From positions 116,090-180,089 of the forward strand of contig JAFVRJ010000026.1 in assembly GCA_017504305.1 (NCBI GenBank): a stretch of DNA of 64,000 nucleotides, written 5' to 3'. Source of the stretch: Clostridia bacterium (GTDB lineage: Bacteria; Bacillota; Clostridia; Christensenellales; DTU072). Shown here one piece after another: positions 35,476-43,928 of the stretch. The notes under the pieces are model-generated. The model did not search any database. It had not been told where the DNA came from and worked only from the letters and a program-made list of their open reading frames with translations. Every line of letters starts with the position of its first letter. Position 1 is the stretch's first letter. The position numbers and the translations under genes are program-made.

Positions 35476-36786
35476 TTAATGGATTTCACGCAAGTTTGAG
35501 GTGATTTCGACCTCTTTAATTATACCGCCCTCGCGCAAAATACTAAAGAATTCCCTCTCGATATCAGTACCTACGAGCATACGGGTAAAGCAAATGGAGG
35601 TTATTCCGCCGTAACTTACCACGCCGATGTTGTTAGGAACCTTTTTGGAAAGGTTTACGTTAAAGCCAAAACGCCTTACGTGCTTGCCTACGCACTCCGG
35701 CAATTCCACCACTCCTACGTTACTGATTATGAGCGTTTGCTTGGTCTTGGTTGTGCCGAGCTTGCCTATCTTTGTGCCCAGCTCCTTGAGGAATACCGGT
35801 ACGTACTTTAAAAATTTGTTGGTTGCCATCAACGCACTGACCGAAATCTTTTGACGCAGTTCTTCTTTATCCTTAAGTCCATCGATAAGGTTTTGCTTGC
35901 ATACCTTAACGTAGGCTTCAAGGGTCGGCTCCACCTTGGATGCATTAACGTAACACTTGGTAAGCGTTGTAAAGTTGCGCACCGTCTGCGAAGGGAAAAA
36001 TCTACGTAAGTTTATCGGTATCATCGCCACGAGTTCGGCGTTTTCGGTATCCTTAACATGTGTTTTGGCTATCGCAAGTAGCGCCACACCGGCAATAAGC
36101 GCGGTTACGGTACAGTCCAAACTTTTGGCAAGAGCCTTAAGCTCATCCGTCTTAACGTAGCCTTGTATAAGTCCGTAGCCCGGCGTTTTGAAGCGCTTTC
36201 CTTTGATGCCGAAACAGTTGCGCCCAGCCATCTTACCAACCACGCCACCGAACATATCGAAGCCGGAGCCGTACTTTTTAATACTGTCTTCAAGCTCGTA
36301 CTCGGGTACTTGCTCTTCCACGATTTTTATATTACCGTGTTCGGTTAAATCCTCACCGCACTCGTATAAATAGCGGTATATGAGCGCCTTCAAAAACTCC
36401 ATCGCTCCCGTGCCGTCGCACAAGCCGTGGAAGAAGTCGACGGATATACGTTTTTTATAGTATTGCACGCGGAATAGGAAGCGTTTGTTGATCTGTTGAT
36501 TTATGCGATAAAGCAAAAGCCCGTCATCCGGAAAAGCTACAGGTGAATTTTCGTTAGCGTCGAAATAGTAGCGAAAAAATCCTCTGCGTAGCATAACGGC
36601 AAAGGTAGGAAACCTCGGCATTATATCTTTGAGCGCGGTCGTCAAGTTCTCGCCGTCGACGTAGTTACGCATTTCAACGGACATGCGGAAGATCGACATT
36701 GTGGTATGAGTACTGCTCATCGGATATATATCGGACGAGTAGTCGAGCTTATACCATTTTGCGCTTGGGACGAAGGGGTGTTTCAT
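35476..36786 (-). CDS. Condensation-domain/alcohol-acetyltransferase-like O-acyltransferase
   Basis: 436 aa. The HxxxDG catalytic motif appears as FFHGLCDGTGAMEFLKAL (about residue 120), and the C-terminal half has the typical SNVGVVELPECVG and FGFNVNLSKKVPNNIGVVSYGG. The N-terminus WYKLDYSSDIYPMSSTHTTMSIFRMSV fits the family, so the start at 36786 is preferred, although there is no Shine-Dalgarno sequence; the -10 box lies 6 nt before the ATG (leaderless candidate). Known relatives transfer acyl groups to alcohols or act in lipid or natural-product synthesis. Substrates here are unknown. It is monocistronic and divergent from yabP. Confidence 0.82.
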   Translation of the reverse strand: MKHPFVPSAKWYKLDYSSDIYPMSSTHTTMSIFRMSVEMRNYVDGENLTTALKDIMPRFPTFAVMLRRGFFRYYFDANENSPVAFPDDGLLLYRINQQINKRFLFRVQYYKKRISVDFFHGLCDGTGAMEFLKALIYRYLYECGEDLTEHGNIKIVEEQVPEYELEDSIKKYGSGFDMFGGVVGKMAGRNCFGIKGKRFKTPGYGLIQGYVKTDELKALAKSLDCTVTALIAGVALLAIAKTHVKDTENAELVAMIPINLRRFFPSQTVRNFTTLTKCYVNASKVEPTLEAYVKVCKQNLIDGLKDKEELRQKISVSALMATNKFLKYVPVFLKELGTKIGKLGTTKTKQTLIISNVGVVELPECVGKHVRRFGFNVNLSKKVPNNIGVVSYGGITSICFTRMLVGTDIEREFFSILREGGIIKEVEITSNLREIH

Positions 36787-36792
36787 AGGAAT

Positions 36793-36821
36793 ATTATACT
36801 TTATTGTCGCATATTAGTCAA
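36793..36821 (-). promoter_or_regulatory. Promoter of the acyltransferase gene, abutting its ATG
   Basis: -35 TTGACT (36816-36821), 17-nt spacer, -10 TATAAT (36793-36798); six bases (attcct) then separate the -10 from ATG. The expected transcript start is the A of the ATG. On the plus strand the same DNA carries GCATATTAGT, which resembles a sigma-E -10, for yabP. Confidence 0.85.
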
Positions 36822-36842
36822 TGAGAATAAGTCGGAGGAATT

Positions 36843-37106
36843 ATGGATAACGTAATCGTAAATCACGAATTGCACTATACCGCAGAGGGCATATCTTTAA
36901 AGGGCGTAAAGGAGGTCGGGGAGTTTTCGGAAAGAGAAGCATATTTGACCTTACACGCCAACTCGCTTAAAATAAGGGGCAGTAACCTTAAGGTCAAAGA
37001 AGTAGACCTCGATAAAGGAATCGTCAAAATTACGGGCAGTTTAGTCCTTGTAGAGTATGGTAAAAGCGGTAGCGGTGAAAGCTTAATTAAAAAGTTATTC
37101 AAATGA
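36843..37106 (+). CDS. yabP: Sporulation protein YabP-like
   Basis: 87 aa, the usual size of the YabP/YqfC family, with HELHYTAEGISLKGVKEVGEFSEREAYLTLHANSLKIRGSNLKVKEVDLDKGIVKITGSLVLVEYG. Known: YabP is made in the mother cell under sigma-E and is required for spore development through an unclear role at the spore envelope. GGAGG precedes the ATG by 6 nt. It overlaps the next gene by 4 nt, as in the yabP-yabQ pair of Bacillus. Its presence supports a spore-forming organism. Confidence 0.88.
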   Translation: MDNVIVNHELHYTAEGISLKGVKEVGEFSEREAYLTLHANSLKIRGSNLKVKEVDLDKGIVKITGSLVLVEYGKSGSGESLIKKLFK

Positions 37107-37570
37107 TACGAGAGGTATTACCGCAACTAACGGCGCTTGTCGTATACGGTGTGGGTGGCGCGATAGCGCCCACCCTATTTACCGCTTTGGATAGATGGAA
37201 CACCGCCAAATCGTTACGATATTTGCTTGGTTTTTCGGTCGGTATACTTTGGGGATTTATATTTATTTTGATAACGGAAATCGCATTTAACAGCGTTGGT
37301 AGTTTTTACGGGTTTGCGGTATATGCGGTATCCACCGCGTTATTTACGGTTGCCGAAAATTACGAAAGACCGATTATGGAGCCTCGTCCTAAAAAGGCTA
37401 AAAAAGTTAAAAATAGCGTAGCTAAAAAGCCTCTGAATTCCACTATAAAAAATAAAAAAGCACTCGGCTTAAAGACTAAAAACCGAGCGCCTAAATTTGG
37501 TAATTTTGCTATTTTGAAGTGGATCCGAAACCGCCGTTTCGCACCGAAGTTACCTCGTCGTCATAGGTGA
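37103..37570 (+). CDS. YabQ-like spore cortex membrane protein
   Basis: 155 aa. Two to three hydrophobic segments lie at about 8-30, 43-68 and 73-95, followed by a very basic tail (Lys/Arg-rich, about 103-155). Position directly after yabP with a 4-nt overlap, and the membrane topology, match YabQ; sequence signature is weak, so the name is by context. YabQ is a sigma-E-dependent protein needed for cortex formation. The last 62 bp overlap the convergent dut gene, and the dut terminator lies inside this reading frame. Confidence 0.68.
   Translation: MIREVLPQLTALVVYGVGGAIAPTLFTALDRWNTAKSLRYLLGFSVGILWGFIFILITEIAFNSVGSFYGFAVYAVSTALFTVAENYERPIMEPRPKKAKKVKNSVAKKPLNSTIKNKKALGLKTKNRAPKFGNFAILKWIRNRRFAPKLPRRHR
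37452..37490 (-). terminator. Terminator of the rsmG-parB-gltX-dut operon, inside yabQ
   Basis: Stem GCxCTCGG / CCGAGxGC with extra pairs (37460-37470 with 37481-37490) followed on the minus strand by T residues at 37452-37459, about 20 nt past the dut stop. It lies entirely within the plus-strand yabQ-like coding sequence. Confidence 0.75.
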
Positions 37571-38009
37571 TGCCATACTCGCTAAAGATGCCTTGAGCAA
37601 AAGCTTCGCCCCCTTTGACGGTGAGGGTTTTGCCCTCTTTGGAGTCGTTGGTGATTTTGATTTGAATATGTCCTTGGTTGTCGGAGTAGTAGTAATCGGA
37701 GTCGATTATACCAACGGTATTATTAAGTTGTACGCGGTACTTGAAGCCCAATCCGGAGCGAGGATAGATTTTTAAAACCCACCCTTCTTCCATTTGAGCG
37801 CGGATAGCGGTTGCTATTTTTATGCTTTCACCGGGAGCAAGGGTAAAGTCCACGGGAGCATAGAAGTCGTAACCGGCAGAACCTGCCGTTGCGCGCTTTG
37901 GTAACTTAACGGTATCGTAAATTGTTGCAGTTGTTACTTCGGTATTTAAGCCGAAGTCCTTTTCAAACTGATTAAGCGATACCTTTTCGAATTTAGCGAT
38001 TCTACGCAT
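37509..38009 (-). CDS. dut: dUTP diphosphatase (dUTPase)
   Basis: 166 aa from the ATG at 38009, preceded by AAGGAAA; a frame extension to 38048 overlaps gltX and is unlikely. Trimeric dUTPase motifs: AGYDFYAPVDFTL (I), YPRSGLGFKYRVQLNN (II), VGIIDSDYY (III), EGKTLTVKGGEAFAQGIF (IV) and the C-terminal RNGGFGSTSK (V). It hydrolyses dUTP to dUMP and PPi, keeping uracil out of DNA and feeding dTMP synthesis. Last gene of the operon; its start overlaps the gltX stop by 8 nt. Confidence 0.93.
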   Translation of the reverse strand: MRRIAKFEKVSLNQFEKDFGLNTEVTTATIYDTVKLPKRATAGSAGYDFYAPVDFTLAPGESIKIATAIRAQMEEGWVLKIYPRSGLGFKYRVQLNNTVGIIDSDYYYSDNQGHIQIKITNDSKEGKTLTVKGGEAFAQGIFSEYGITYDDEVTSVRNGGFGSTSK

Positions 38010-39453
38010 TTTGAAGTTTCCTTTCAATAAGGTCACGACTGAAGGCAAGACGTCTTAAAGATTCTTCCTTACCAAGTATGCCCGCCATTTCGGTAGCACC
38101 ACCGGGGGTAACCGCAGCACCTGTAACGGCTACGCGAACGCTCCAAAGCATTTGACCTTTCTTCATGCCAAGTTCTTCCGCCTTTGCACCGAGGGCCTCG
38201 GAAAGAAGTTCTTCGTTAAACTCGTCCATAGCTTCGATGGCTTCGATTGCGCCCTTGACGGCAACAAGACCAACGCTTGCATCGGCTTTTAATTTCTTAT
38301 GATAGTAAAGCTCCAAATCATACTCGCCGAACTCCTCGATAAACTTAACTTTGTCGAGAATATCTTGCATGATTTCTACACGGCTTTGGAGTAGAGCGTT
38401 CCACTTGTTGTAATCGTACTTGCCCGCGATAACCGACTTATCGTACCACGGCTTTGCAAGTTCTGCAAAACGCTCGGGACTTAACTCTTTGATGTACAAG
38501 GAGTTGAGCCATTTCATCTTTACTTCATCGAAGATAGAACCGCTCTTGTTGATACCGGCAACGTCAAACAACTCGGTAAGAGTATCGATATCCATCTTTT
38601 CTACTTCGCCTTTAGGCGACCAGCCGAGAAGCGCTATATAGTTTATGATTGCTTCGGGGAGATAACCTTTGGCAATAAAGTCCTCGAAGTTAGCATCGCC
38701 GTAGCGTTTACTCAACTTGCGTTGAGCGTCCTTCATAATGGGGGGAAGATGTATGTACTTCGGAGGTTCCCAACCAAAGCTCTTATACAAGAGGTTGTAC
38801 TTCGGGGTGGAAGAAAGATACTCCATACCACGGGTAACGTGAGTAATGCCCATAAGATGGTCGTCTATAACGTTGGCAAAGTTATAGGTAGGCATGCCGT
38901 CTGACTTAAGCAAAACTTGGTCTTCCATATCGGCGCAATCGATTTCGATGGTACCGAATACAAGGTCCTCGTAAGAGGTCATACCGCTTGCGGGTACGTT
39001 TTGACGTATTACGTAAGGTTCGCCTGCCTTAAGCTTTGCTTCCACTTCCTCTTTGGTCAAGGAAAGACAATGTTTATCATACTTACGGTTGCCGTTTTCG
39101 TCGGTAAGGGATTCCAAACGTTCCTTATCGCAGAAGCAGTAGTATGCTCCGCCAAGCTCGACGAGCTTGTGTGCGTACTCGATATAGATGTTCTTACGTT
39201 CGCTTTGTACGTAAGGTCCTACCTCGCCACCGTGTACGGGCGACTCGTCGATTTTGAAGCCAACCGTTTCTAACGTGCGGTATACGAGATCAACAGCGCC
39301 TTCAACATAACGCTCTCTATCGGTATCTTCGATACGCAAAATAAATTCGCCCCCGTAGTGGCGGGCGAAAAGGTACGAGTAAAGTGCCGTCCTTAAGTTA
39401 CCGATGTGCATAAAGCCCGTCGGACTGGGGGCAAATCTTGTTCTGACTTTCAT
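38002..39453 (-). CDS. gltX: Glutamyl-tRNA synthetase
   Basis: 483 aa from the ATG at 39453 (AGAGG 6 nt upstream); the frame is open further to 39531 but that part overlaps parB. The class I signatures are FAPSPTGFMHIGNLRTAL (HIGH) and KLSKRYGDANFED (KMSKS). LPPIMKDAQRKLSKR and the Zn-site-like CFCDKERLESL are present. It charges tRNA-Glu, and in many Clostridia also tRNA-Gln, which is later amidated. It lies 8 nt after parB. Confidence 0.95.
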   Translation of the reverse strand: MKVRTRFAPSPTGFMHIGNLRTALYSYLFARHYGGEFILRIEDTDRERYVEGAVDLVYRTLETVGFKIDESPVHGGEVGPYVQSERKNIYIEYAHKLVELGGAYYCFCDKERLESLTDENGNRKYDKHCLSLTKEEVEAKLKAGEPYVIRQNVPASGMTSYEDLVFGTIEIDCADMEDQVLLKSDGMPTYNFANVIDDHLMGITHVTRGMEYLSSTPKYNLLYKSFGWEPPKYIHLPPIMKDAQRKLSKRYGDANFEDFIAKGYLPEAIINYIALLGWSPKGEVEKMDIDTLTELFDVAGINKSGSIFDEVKMKWLNSLYIKELSPERFAELAKPWYDKSVIAGKYDYNKWNALLQSRVEIMQDILDKVKFIEEFGEYDLELYYHKKLKADASVGLVAVKGAIEAIEAMDEFNEELLSEALGAKAEELGMKKGQMLWSVRVAVTGAAVTPGGATEMAGILGKEESLRRLAFSRDLIERKLQNA

Positions 39454-39461
39454 ATTACCTC

Positions 39462-40355
39462 TTATTTTTTGAGAGTTGCTATCAACTCGTAGATACGTTG
39501 TAAATCGTCTTTGTTGTAGTAATCGATGCAAATTCTACCCTTGGTATCGTTACCCATGAGCTTAACCTTGGTGGAGAAGATGCGCTTCATATCGTCTACG
39601 AACTCACGCATTTCGAGGGATAGACGGCTCTTTTCTTGCGCGCTCATCTTGCGAGGAGCTTTATCGGGGTTAAGGTAGTAACGTACTTTAACTTCAAGTT
39701 CTCTTACACTCATTTCGCCATCGGCTGCTTGGTATGCAAAGTCGATTTGGGTTTCTCTATCGGAAATCGGTATAAGGGCACGAGCATGACCTGCGCTCAA
39801 TCTATCTTGACGTACTAAAGACTTAACTTCCTCTTCCAAAGTGAGTAGACGTACGGTGTTTGCAACGCTACTACGTGCTTTACCAAGACGTTGTGCAAGT
39901 TGCTCTTGAGTATAACCGTTGAGCTTCATAAGCTCTGCAACTGCTTCCGCTTCTTCGATTGCGTTAAGGTTTTCGCGTTGGAGGTTTTCGATAAGACTGA
40001 TTTCTCTTATCATCCTCTCGTCGATTTGCTTAACCATTGCCGGTATGGTGTTGAGGCCAACCGCTTTTGCCGCACGATAACGACGTTCACCGGCAACGAT
40101 CATGTATTTATCATCACGCTTTACAAGGATGATGGGGCTGATAACGCCTTGAACTCTAATAGAATCTTCGAGTTCTCTTTGTTGCCTTTCGCCAAAATAC
40201 TTACGCGGTTGATTGGGGTTCGGCTCAATCTTATCGAGCTCGATTTGATATACCTTTTCGCCCTCGATAACCTCTGCGGGTGCTACCGGAAGAACTCTTT
40301 CGTCCTCGATGTTTGCAAGCAACGCGCTGAGACCCTTACCTATTCTTTTAGACAT
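39462..40355 (-). CDS. parB: Chromosome-partitioning protein ParB (Spo0J)
   Basis: 297 aa. An N-terminal RIGKGLSALLANIED (ParA-stimulating type), CTP-binding core with NPNQPRKYF and IVAGERRYRAAKAVGL, the ENLQRENLNAIEEAEA block, helix-turn-helix QEQLAQRLGKARSSVANTVRLLTL, and a C-terminal dimerisation segment ending KGRICIDYYNKDDLQRIYELI. It is ParB rather than Noc by its C-terminus. It loads at parS sites and recruits SMC; five parS-like sites lie at 50986-51795. Unusually, no parA/soj gene is adjacent: rsmG is directly upstream (19 nt). Confidence 0.94.
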   Translation of the reverse strand: MSKRIGKGLSALLANIEDERVLPVAPAEVIEGEKVYQIELDKIEPNPNQPRKYFGERQQRELEDSIRVQGVISPIILVKRDDKYMIVAGERRYRAAKAVGLNTIPAMVKQIDERMIREISLIENLQRENLNAIEEAEAVAELMKLNGYTQEQLAQRLGKARSSVANTVRLLTLEEEVKSLVRQDRLSAGHARALIPISDRETQIDFAYQAADGEMSVRELEVKVRYYLNPDKAPRKMSAQEKSRLSLEMREFVDDMKRIFSTKVKLMGNDTKGRICIDYYNKDDLQRIYELIATLKK

Positions 40356-40374
40356 AGTACTACTCCTTTGCCCG

Positions 40375-41076
40375 TTATAACGGATTACTTATGATTTTTT
40401 TATTTTGTCTTGGGTATTCCGATGGTGTTTTACCCTCTTTTGTTATTATTACCAAACTGCGTTTTTGCTCCATTAGCTCGTAGTGGCGGGCTTCTTTTAG
40501 CGCTCCGTTGAGTTTAACGATAGCGTTGGAAGCCTTTTGGAGTTCCTCGTCCACCCTACCCTTGTATGCGTAGAGCGCGCCTCCTTTTTTGAGTAACGGC
40601 AACGCGTATTCAATAAGCTTATTGAGCTCGGTAACCGCACGCGCGGTAACGGCATCGTAACCTTCGCGCAAACCTTGCTTTCTGCCACACTCCTCCGCTC
40701 TCAAATTAAGTACTTCGATACCATCAAGATTCAGCCTTTTGATAAGACTTACGAGAAAAGTGGTCTTTTTTCCGTTGGATTCAATAAGAGTAACACCAAG
40801 GTCGGGACGGAAAATCTTTAAGACTACCGCAGGAAACCCCGCTCCGCTACCGATGTCGGCAAGCTTTGCACCTTCGGGAATATCGTTTACCGCACCAAGA
40901 CTATCTATAAAATGCTTTACGATAATGCCTTGATCATCCGTTATCGCGGTAAGATTTACCTTTGCGTTGTACTCTTGAAGATATAACATATACTCCAAAA
41001 GTTTACTTGCTTGCTCCTCGTTGCACGTGTACCCGAGGTCGTTAAACTCTTTAATTATTTTTACAACCTGTTCCAT
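40375..41076 (-). CDS. rsmG: 16S rRNA (guanine-527-N7)-methyltransferase
   Basis: 233 aa. SAM-binding motif LADIGSGAGFPAVVLKI, then VTLIESNGKKTTFLVSLIKRLNL and AVTARAVTELNKLIEYALPLLKKGG are typical of RsmG/GidB. It methylates G527 of 16S rRNA. It is the first gene of the rsmG-parB-gltX-dut operon. No Shine-Dalgarno sequence is visible before the ATG; the short leader ends in gggcgcgcg. Confidence 0.94.
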   Translation of the reverse strand: MEQVVKIIKEFNDLGYTCNEEQASKLLEYMLYLQEYNAKVNLTAITDDQGIIVKHFIDSLGAVNDIPEGAKLADIGSGAGFPAVVLKIFRPDLGVTLIESNGKKTTFLVSLIKRLNLDGIEVLNLRAEECGRKQGLREGYDAVTARAVTELNKLIEYALPLLKKGGALYAYKGRVDEELQKASNAIVKLNGALKEARHYELMEQKRSLVIITKEGKTPSEYPRQNKKIISNPL

Positions 41077-41105
41077 CGCGCGCCCACGGTAAATAAAGTA
41101 TTTTA

Positions 41106-41134
41106 ATTATATCATTATATTTTATATAAGGCAA
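41106..41134 (-). promoter_or_regulatory. Promoter of the rsmG-parB-gltX-dut operon
   Basis: On the minus strand -35 TTGCCT (41129-41134), 17-nt spacer, -10 TATAAT (41106-41111), giving a leader of about 23 nt. GCGCGC/ACGCGC tracts lie upstream (about 41143-41160) and between -10 and ATG. Confidence 0.85.
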
Positions 41135-41169
41135 GTACAAATTGCGCGCATACGCGCACGAAATTAAAA

Positions 41170-41191
41170 ACGGCCACCTTTTGGTAGCCGT
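41170..41191 (-). terminator. Terminator of lgt
   Basis: Stem ACGGCxACC/GGTxGCCGT (41170-41178 with 41183-41191) followed on the minus strand by a T-run, 22 nt after the lgt stop. Confidence 0.85.
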
Positions 41192-41212
41192 CGTAACCTT
41201 TTTTATATTGGA

Positions 41213-42025
41213 TTATGCTTCGGTAGATGCCTTCTTTTTCTTTTCCGGCTCCACTATCGGATGCTCTTTTAGGTACTCAACACGCTTGTCGTAAACCTTT
41301 TTGAGTATAAAAATTAGCGGAATACCGAGCGCAAACATTACTATTCCCCAAAATTGCGAGGGGGATAGGCCGGGTACAAAACTGCCTCTTGCGTCGTCGC
41401 GCCAGAACTCTATAATAAAGCGGAATACGCCGTACGCCATAAGATATATAGCTATGCCGTAGGGGTTGGGCTTCTTAAGATATATTACGAGAAGCACTGC
41501 AAATAACGCAAATAGGAATATCGCTTCGATTAAGTTGGTAGGCACTACTTTTTGATCCATGCCGACAAACTTGATGCCGATCCAGCTATCGGTCGGTACG
41601 CCGTAACAGCAACCTGCAAAGAAGCAACCTATTCTGCCAAAGCCGTGGCCGAGTATGATACCGAGAGGAACGGAAGTACAAATATCGATAAGCTTGCTTT
41701 GATACTTGTTGCGGAAGATAAAGCATAGCGCCAAAAATAATACCGCGCCACCGATCAAACCACCTATAAAGGTAAGTCCTGCTCCGAATAGGTCGAAGCC
41801 CTTGGACGGATCTTCAAGATATGTGTATACCGCTTGGAAAAGAGCTGCAAATACAAACCCCAATCCGCAAGCAAGTACGCCGTTGACGGTAATAAAATCG
41901 GTATAACGGCTCTCCAATTTATCGCGCTTTGCGAGCATCCAGAAAACAATAAAACAAGCAAGCACGCCCACTCCGACGCAGATACCGTATAAAGATATAA
42001 ATCCACCTATTTTATAAGGATACAT
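41213..42025 (-). CDS. lgt: Prolipoprotein diacylglyceryl transferase
   Basis: 270 aa with about seven hydrophobic segments. The Lgt signature region reads GHGFGRIGCFFAGCCYGVP, with the conserved His and Arg, and FRFIIEFWRDDARG carries the second essential Arg/Glu block. It transfers diacylglycerol from phosphatidylglycerol to the lipobox Cys of prolipoproteins. AAAGGAG precedes the ATG. It is inserted between mnmG and rsmG, which are neighbours in many genomes, and appears to have its own -10 and terminator. Confidence 0.92.
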   Translation of the reverse strand: MYPYKIGGFISLYGICVGVGVLACFIVFWMLAKRDKLESRYTDFITVNGVLACGLGFVFAALFQAVYTYLEDPSKGFDLFGAGLTFIGGLIGGAVLFLALCFIFRNKYQSKLIDICTSVPLGIILGHGFGRIGCFFAGCCYGVPTDSWIGIKFVGMDQKVVPTNLIEAIFLFALFAVLLVIYLKKPNPYGIAIYLMAYGVFRFIIEFWRDDARGSFVPGLSPSQFWGIVMFALGIPLIFILKKVYDKRVEYLKEHPIVEPEKKKKASTEA

Positions 42026-42050
42026 AATTATCTCCTTTGCGCTTTACTAT

Positions 42051-42059
42051 ATTATAACA
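42051..42059 (-). promoter_or_regulatory. Extended -10 element before lgt
   Basis: TGTTATAAT on the minus strand (42051-42059), 26 nt before the lgt ATG. There is no good -35; a weak internal promoter is likely in addition to read-through from mnmG. Confidence 0.5.
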
Positions 42060-42070
42060 CAGCCGTCAAG

Positions 42071-43927
42071 CTATACTTGGATTTTGCGTAAGTGTAGTAT
42101 TAAAACGTTTACGTCCGCAGGTGTGACGCCCGATATCCTCGCCGCTTGAGCAAGAGTCATTGGGCGATGATCGTTGAGCTTTTGCCTTGCTTCCAGCCTT
42201 AATCCCTCTACCGATAAATAATCGATATCTGCGGGGAGTCGTTTTTCCTCCATGCGACGGGCTTCCTTTATAGCTTGCTCTTCCTTCTTAAGATACCCTT
42301 CGTACTTAAGCTCTACCGCTACGTAACTTATCGCCTCCGGCGAGAAGTCGTTGAAGCTACTATCTATTGCCAAAAGGGTGTGCTTATCCGCACGACCGCG
42401 CTTTAAAACTTCCTCGGCGGAAATACTGCCTTGAGGTAAACTTTCACCAATTTTATCAAAGGCGTCTTTGACTTCTTCCGCTTTGTAGCGCTTTTTGAGG
42501 TTTGCGCGGATTTCCTCTATTTGGGATACCTTTTCTTGATATTTGGTATATCTATCTTCCTTTACCAAGCCAAGCTCTCTACCCTTTTCGGTTAGACGCA
42601 TATCGGCGTTATCCTGCCTTAAATGCAGTCTGTACTCGGCGCGAGAGGTCATCATACGGTAAGGTTCTTCGGTGCCTTTGGTGACAAGGTCGTCGATCAA
42701 AACTCCTATGTGCGCTTCGTCCCTACGGAGTAGGAAAGGCTCCTTTCCGTCGATATAGCGCGATGCGTTTATACCTGCGATAAGGCCTTGTGCCGCCGCT
42801 TCTTCATATCCGCTGGAGCCGTTGATTTGACCTGCGGAATAAAGTCCTTTTATCCTCTTTATACCAAGCGCTGCGTTTAACTCCAAGGGGTTAATGCAGT
42901 CGTACTCGATAGCGTAGCCATAGCGGGTTATAACGGCGTTTTCAAGACCTACGACGGAGTGTACCATCTTCTCTTGAATATCGTAAGGCAACGAGGTCGA
43001 TAGTCCTTGTGCGTACATTTCGTCGGTATCGGCGCCTTCGGGCTCAATAAAAATTTGGTGGCGCTCCTTGTCCGCAAAGCGTACTACCTTGGTTTCAATA
43101 GAGGGGCAATATCTCGGTCCCGTGCCGGTTATTTGTCCGTTATACATGGGGGCTTTGTCGAGATTTGATAGGATTATGTCGTGCGTATCCTTGTTTGTGT
43201 ACGTTAGGTAACATACTTTGTCGTTACGGATACCGTCCTCGGTGAGCATGGAGAAGGTTGGTAAGCCTTCGTCGCCCTTTTGTATCTCCATTTTATCGTA
43301 ATCAATGCTTGAAGATAGTAGTCTTGGCGGTGTTCCCGTCTTGAAACGACGTATATCCAGCCCTAAAGCGATAAGATTGTCGGTTAGACTTTCGCTACGC
43401 ATAAAGCCCGCAGGGCCCGTTGCGCGTGAATAATTGCCCGTTATAATGCGACTGTTAAGATATACACCCATCGCAAGTACTACGGCCTTGCAAAGATACT
43501 CCTCGCCCATCGCGTTTTTTACGCCCTTTACCTCGCCGTTTTCGGTTAACACTTCCACCACGTCGCCCTCAACCATGGTCAGGTTGGGAGTGGTTTCCAT
43601 ACGCTCCTTCATTAGGCGATGATAAAGATTTTTATCTACTTGTGCGCGTAAACTATGCACCGCAGGTCCGTTGCCAAGGTTAAGCATACGTGTTTGCAAG
43701 GTAGCTTTGTCGGCTATCTCGCCCATAATGCCACCAAGAGCGTCTACCTCTTTTACAAGGTGCCCTTTTGCCGTTCCGCCAATATTGGGGTTACACGCCA
43801 TAAAGGCTACCGCTTCAAGCGACAACGATACGAGCAAGGTGCTTTTTCCCGTAACGGCAAGCGCGTGGGCTGCTTCAACGCCCGCGTGTCCCGCTCCTAT
43901 TACTATTGCATCGTACCTTTTTGTCAT
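42071..43927 (-). CDS. mnmG: tRNA uridine-34 carboxymethylaminomethyl synthesis FAD protein MnmG (GidA)
   Basis: 618 aa. FAD-binding DAIVIGAGHAGVEAAHALA at the N-terminus; GGTAKGHLVKEVDALGG, RYCPSIETKVVRFADKERHQIFIEPEG and GLYSAGQINGSSGYEEAAAQGLIAGINA are diagnostic. The C-terminal helical domain is complete. With MnmE it modifies the wobble uridine of several tRNAs. It starts 1 nt after the mnmE stop. Confidence 0.96.
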   Translation of the reverse strand: MTKRYDAIVIGAGHAGVEAAHALAVTGKSTLLVSLSLEAVAFMACNPNIGGTAKGHLVKEVDALGGIMGEIADKATLQTRMLNLGNGPAVHSLRAQVDKNLYHRLMKERMETTPNLTMVEGDVVEVLTENGEVKGVKNAMGEEYLCKAVVLAMGVYLNSRIITGNYSRATGPAGFMRSESLTDNLIALGLDIRRFKTGTPPRLLSSSIDYDKMEIQKGDEGLPTFSMLTEDGIRNDKVCYLTYTNKDTHDIILSNLDKAPMYNGQITGTGPRYCPSIETKVVRFADKERHQIFIEPEGADTDEMYAQGLSTSLPYDIQEKMVHSVVGLENAVITRYGYAIEYDCINPLELNAALGIKRIKGLYSAGQINGSSGYEEAAAQGLIAGINASRYIDGKEPFLLRRDEAHIGVLIDDLVTKGTEEPYRMMTSRAEYRLHLRQDNADMRLTEKGRELGLVKEDRYTKYQEKVSQIEEIRANLKKRYKAEEVKDAFDKIGESLPQGSISAEEVLKRGRADKHTLLAIDSSFNDFSPEAISYVAVELKYEGYLKKEEQAIKEARRMEEKRLPADIDYLSVEGLRLEARQKLNDHRPMTLAQAARISGVTPADVNVLILHLRKIQV

Positions 43928-43928
43928 A

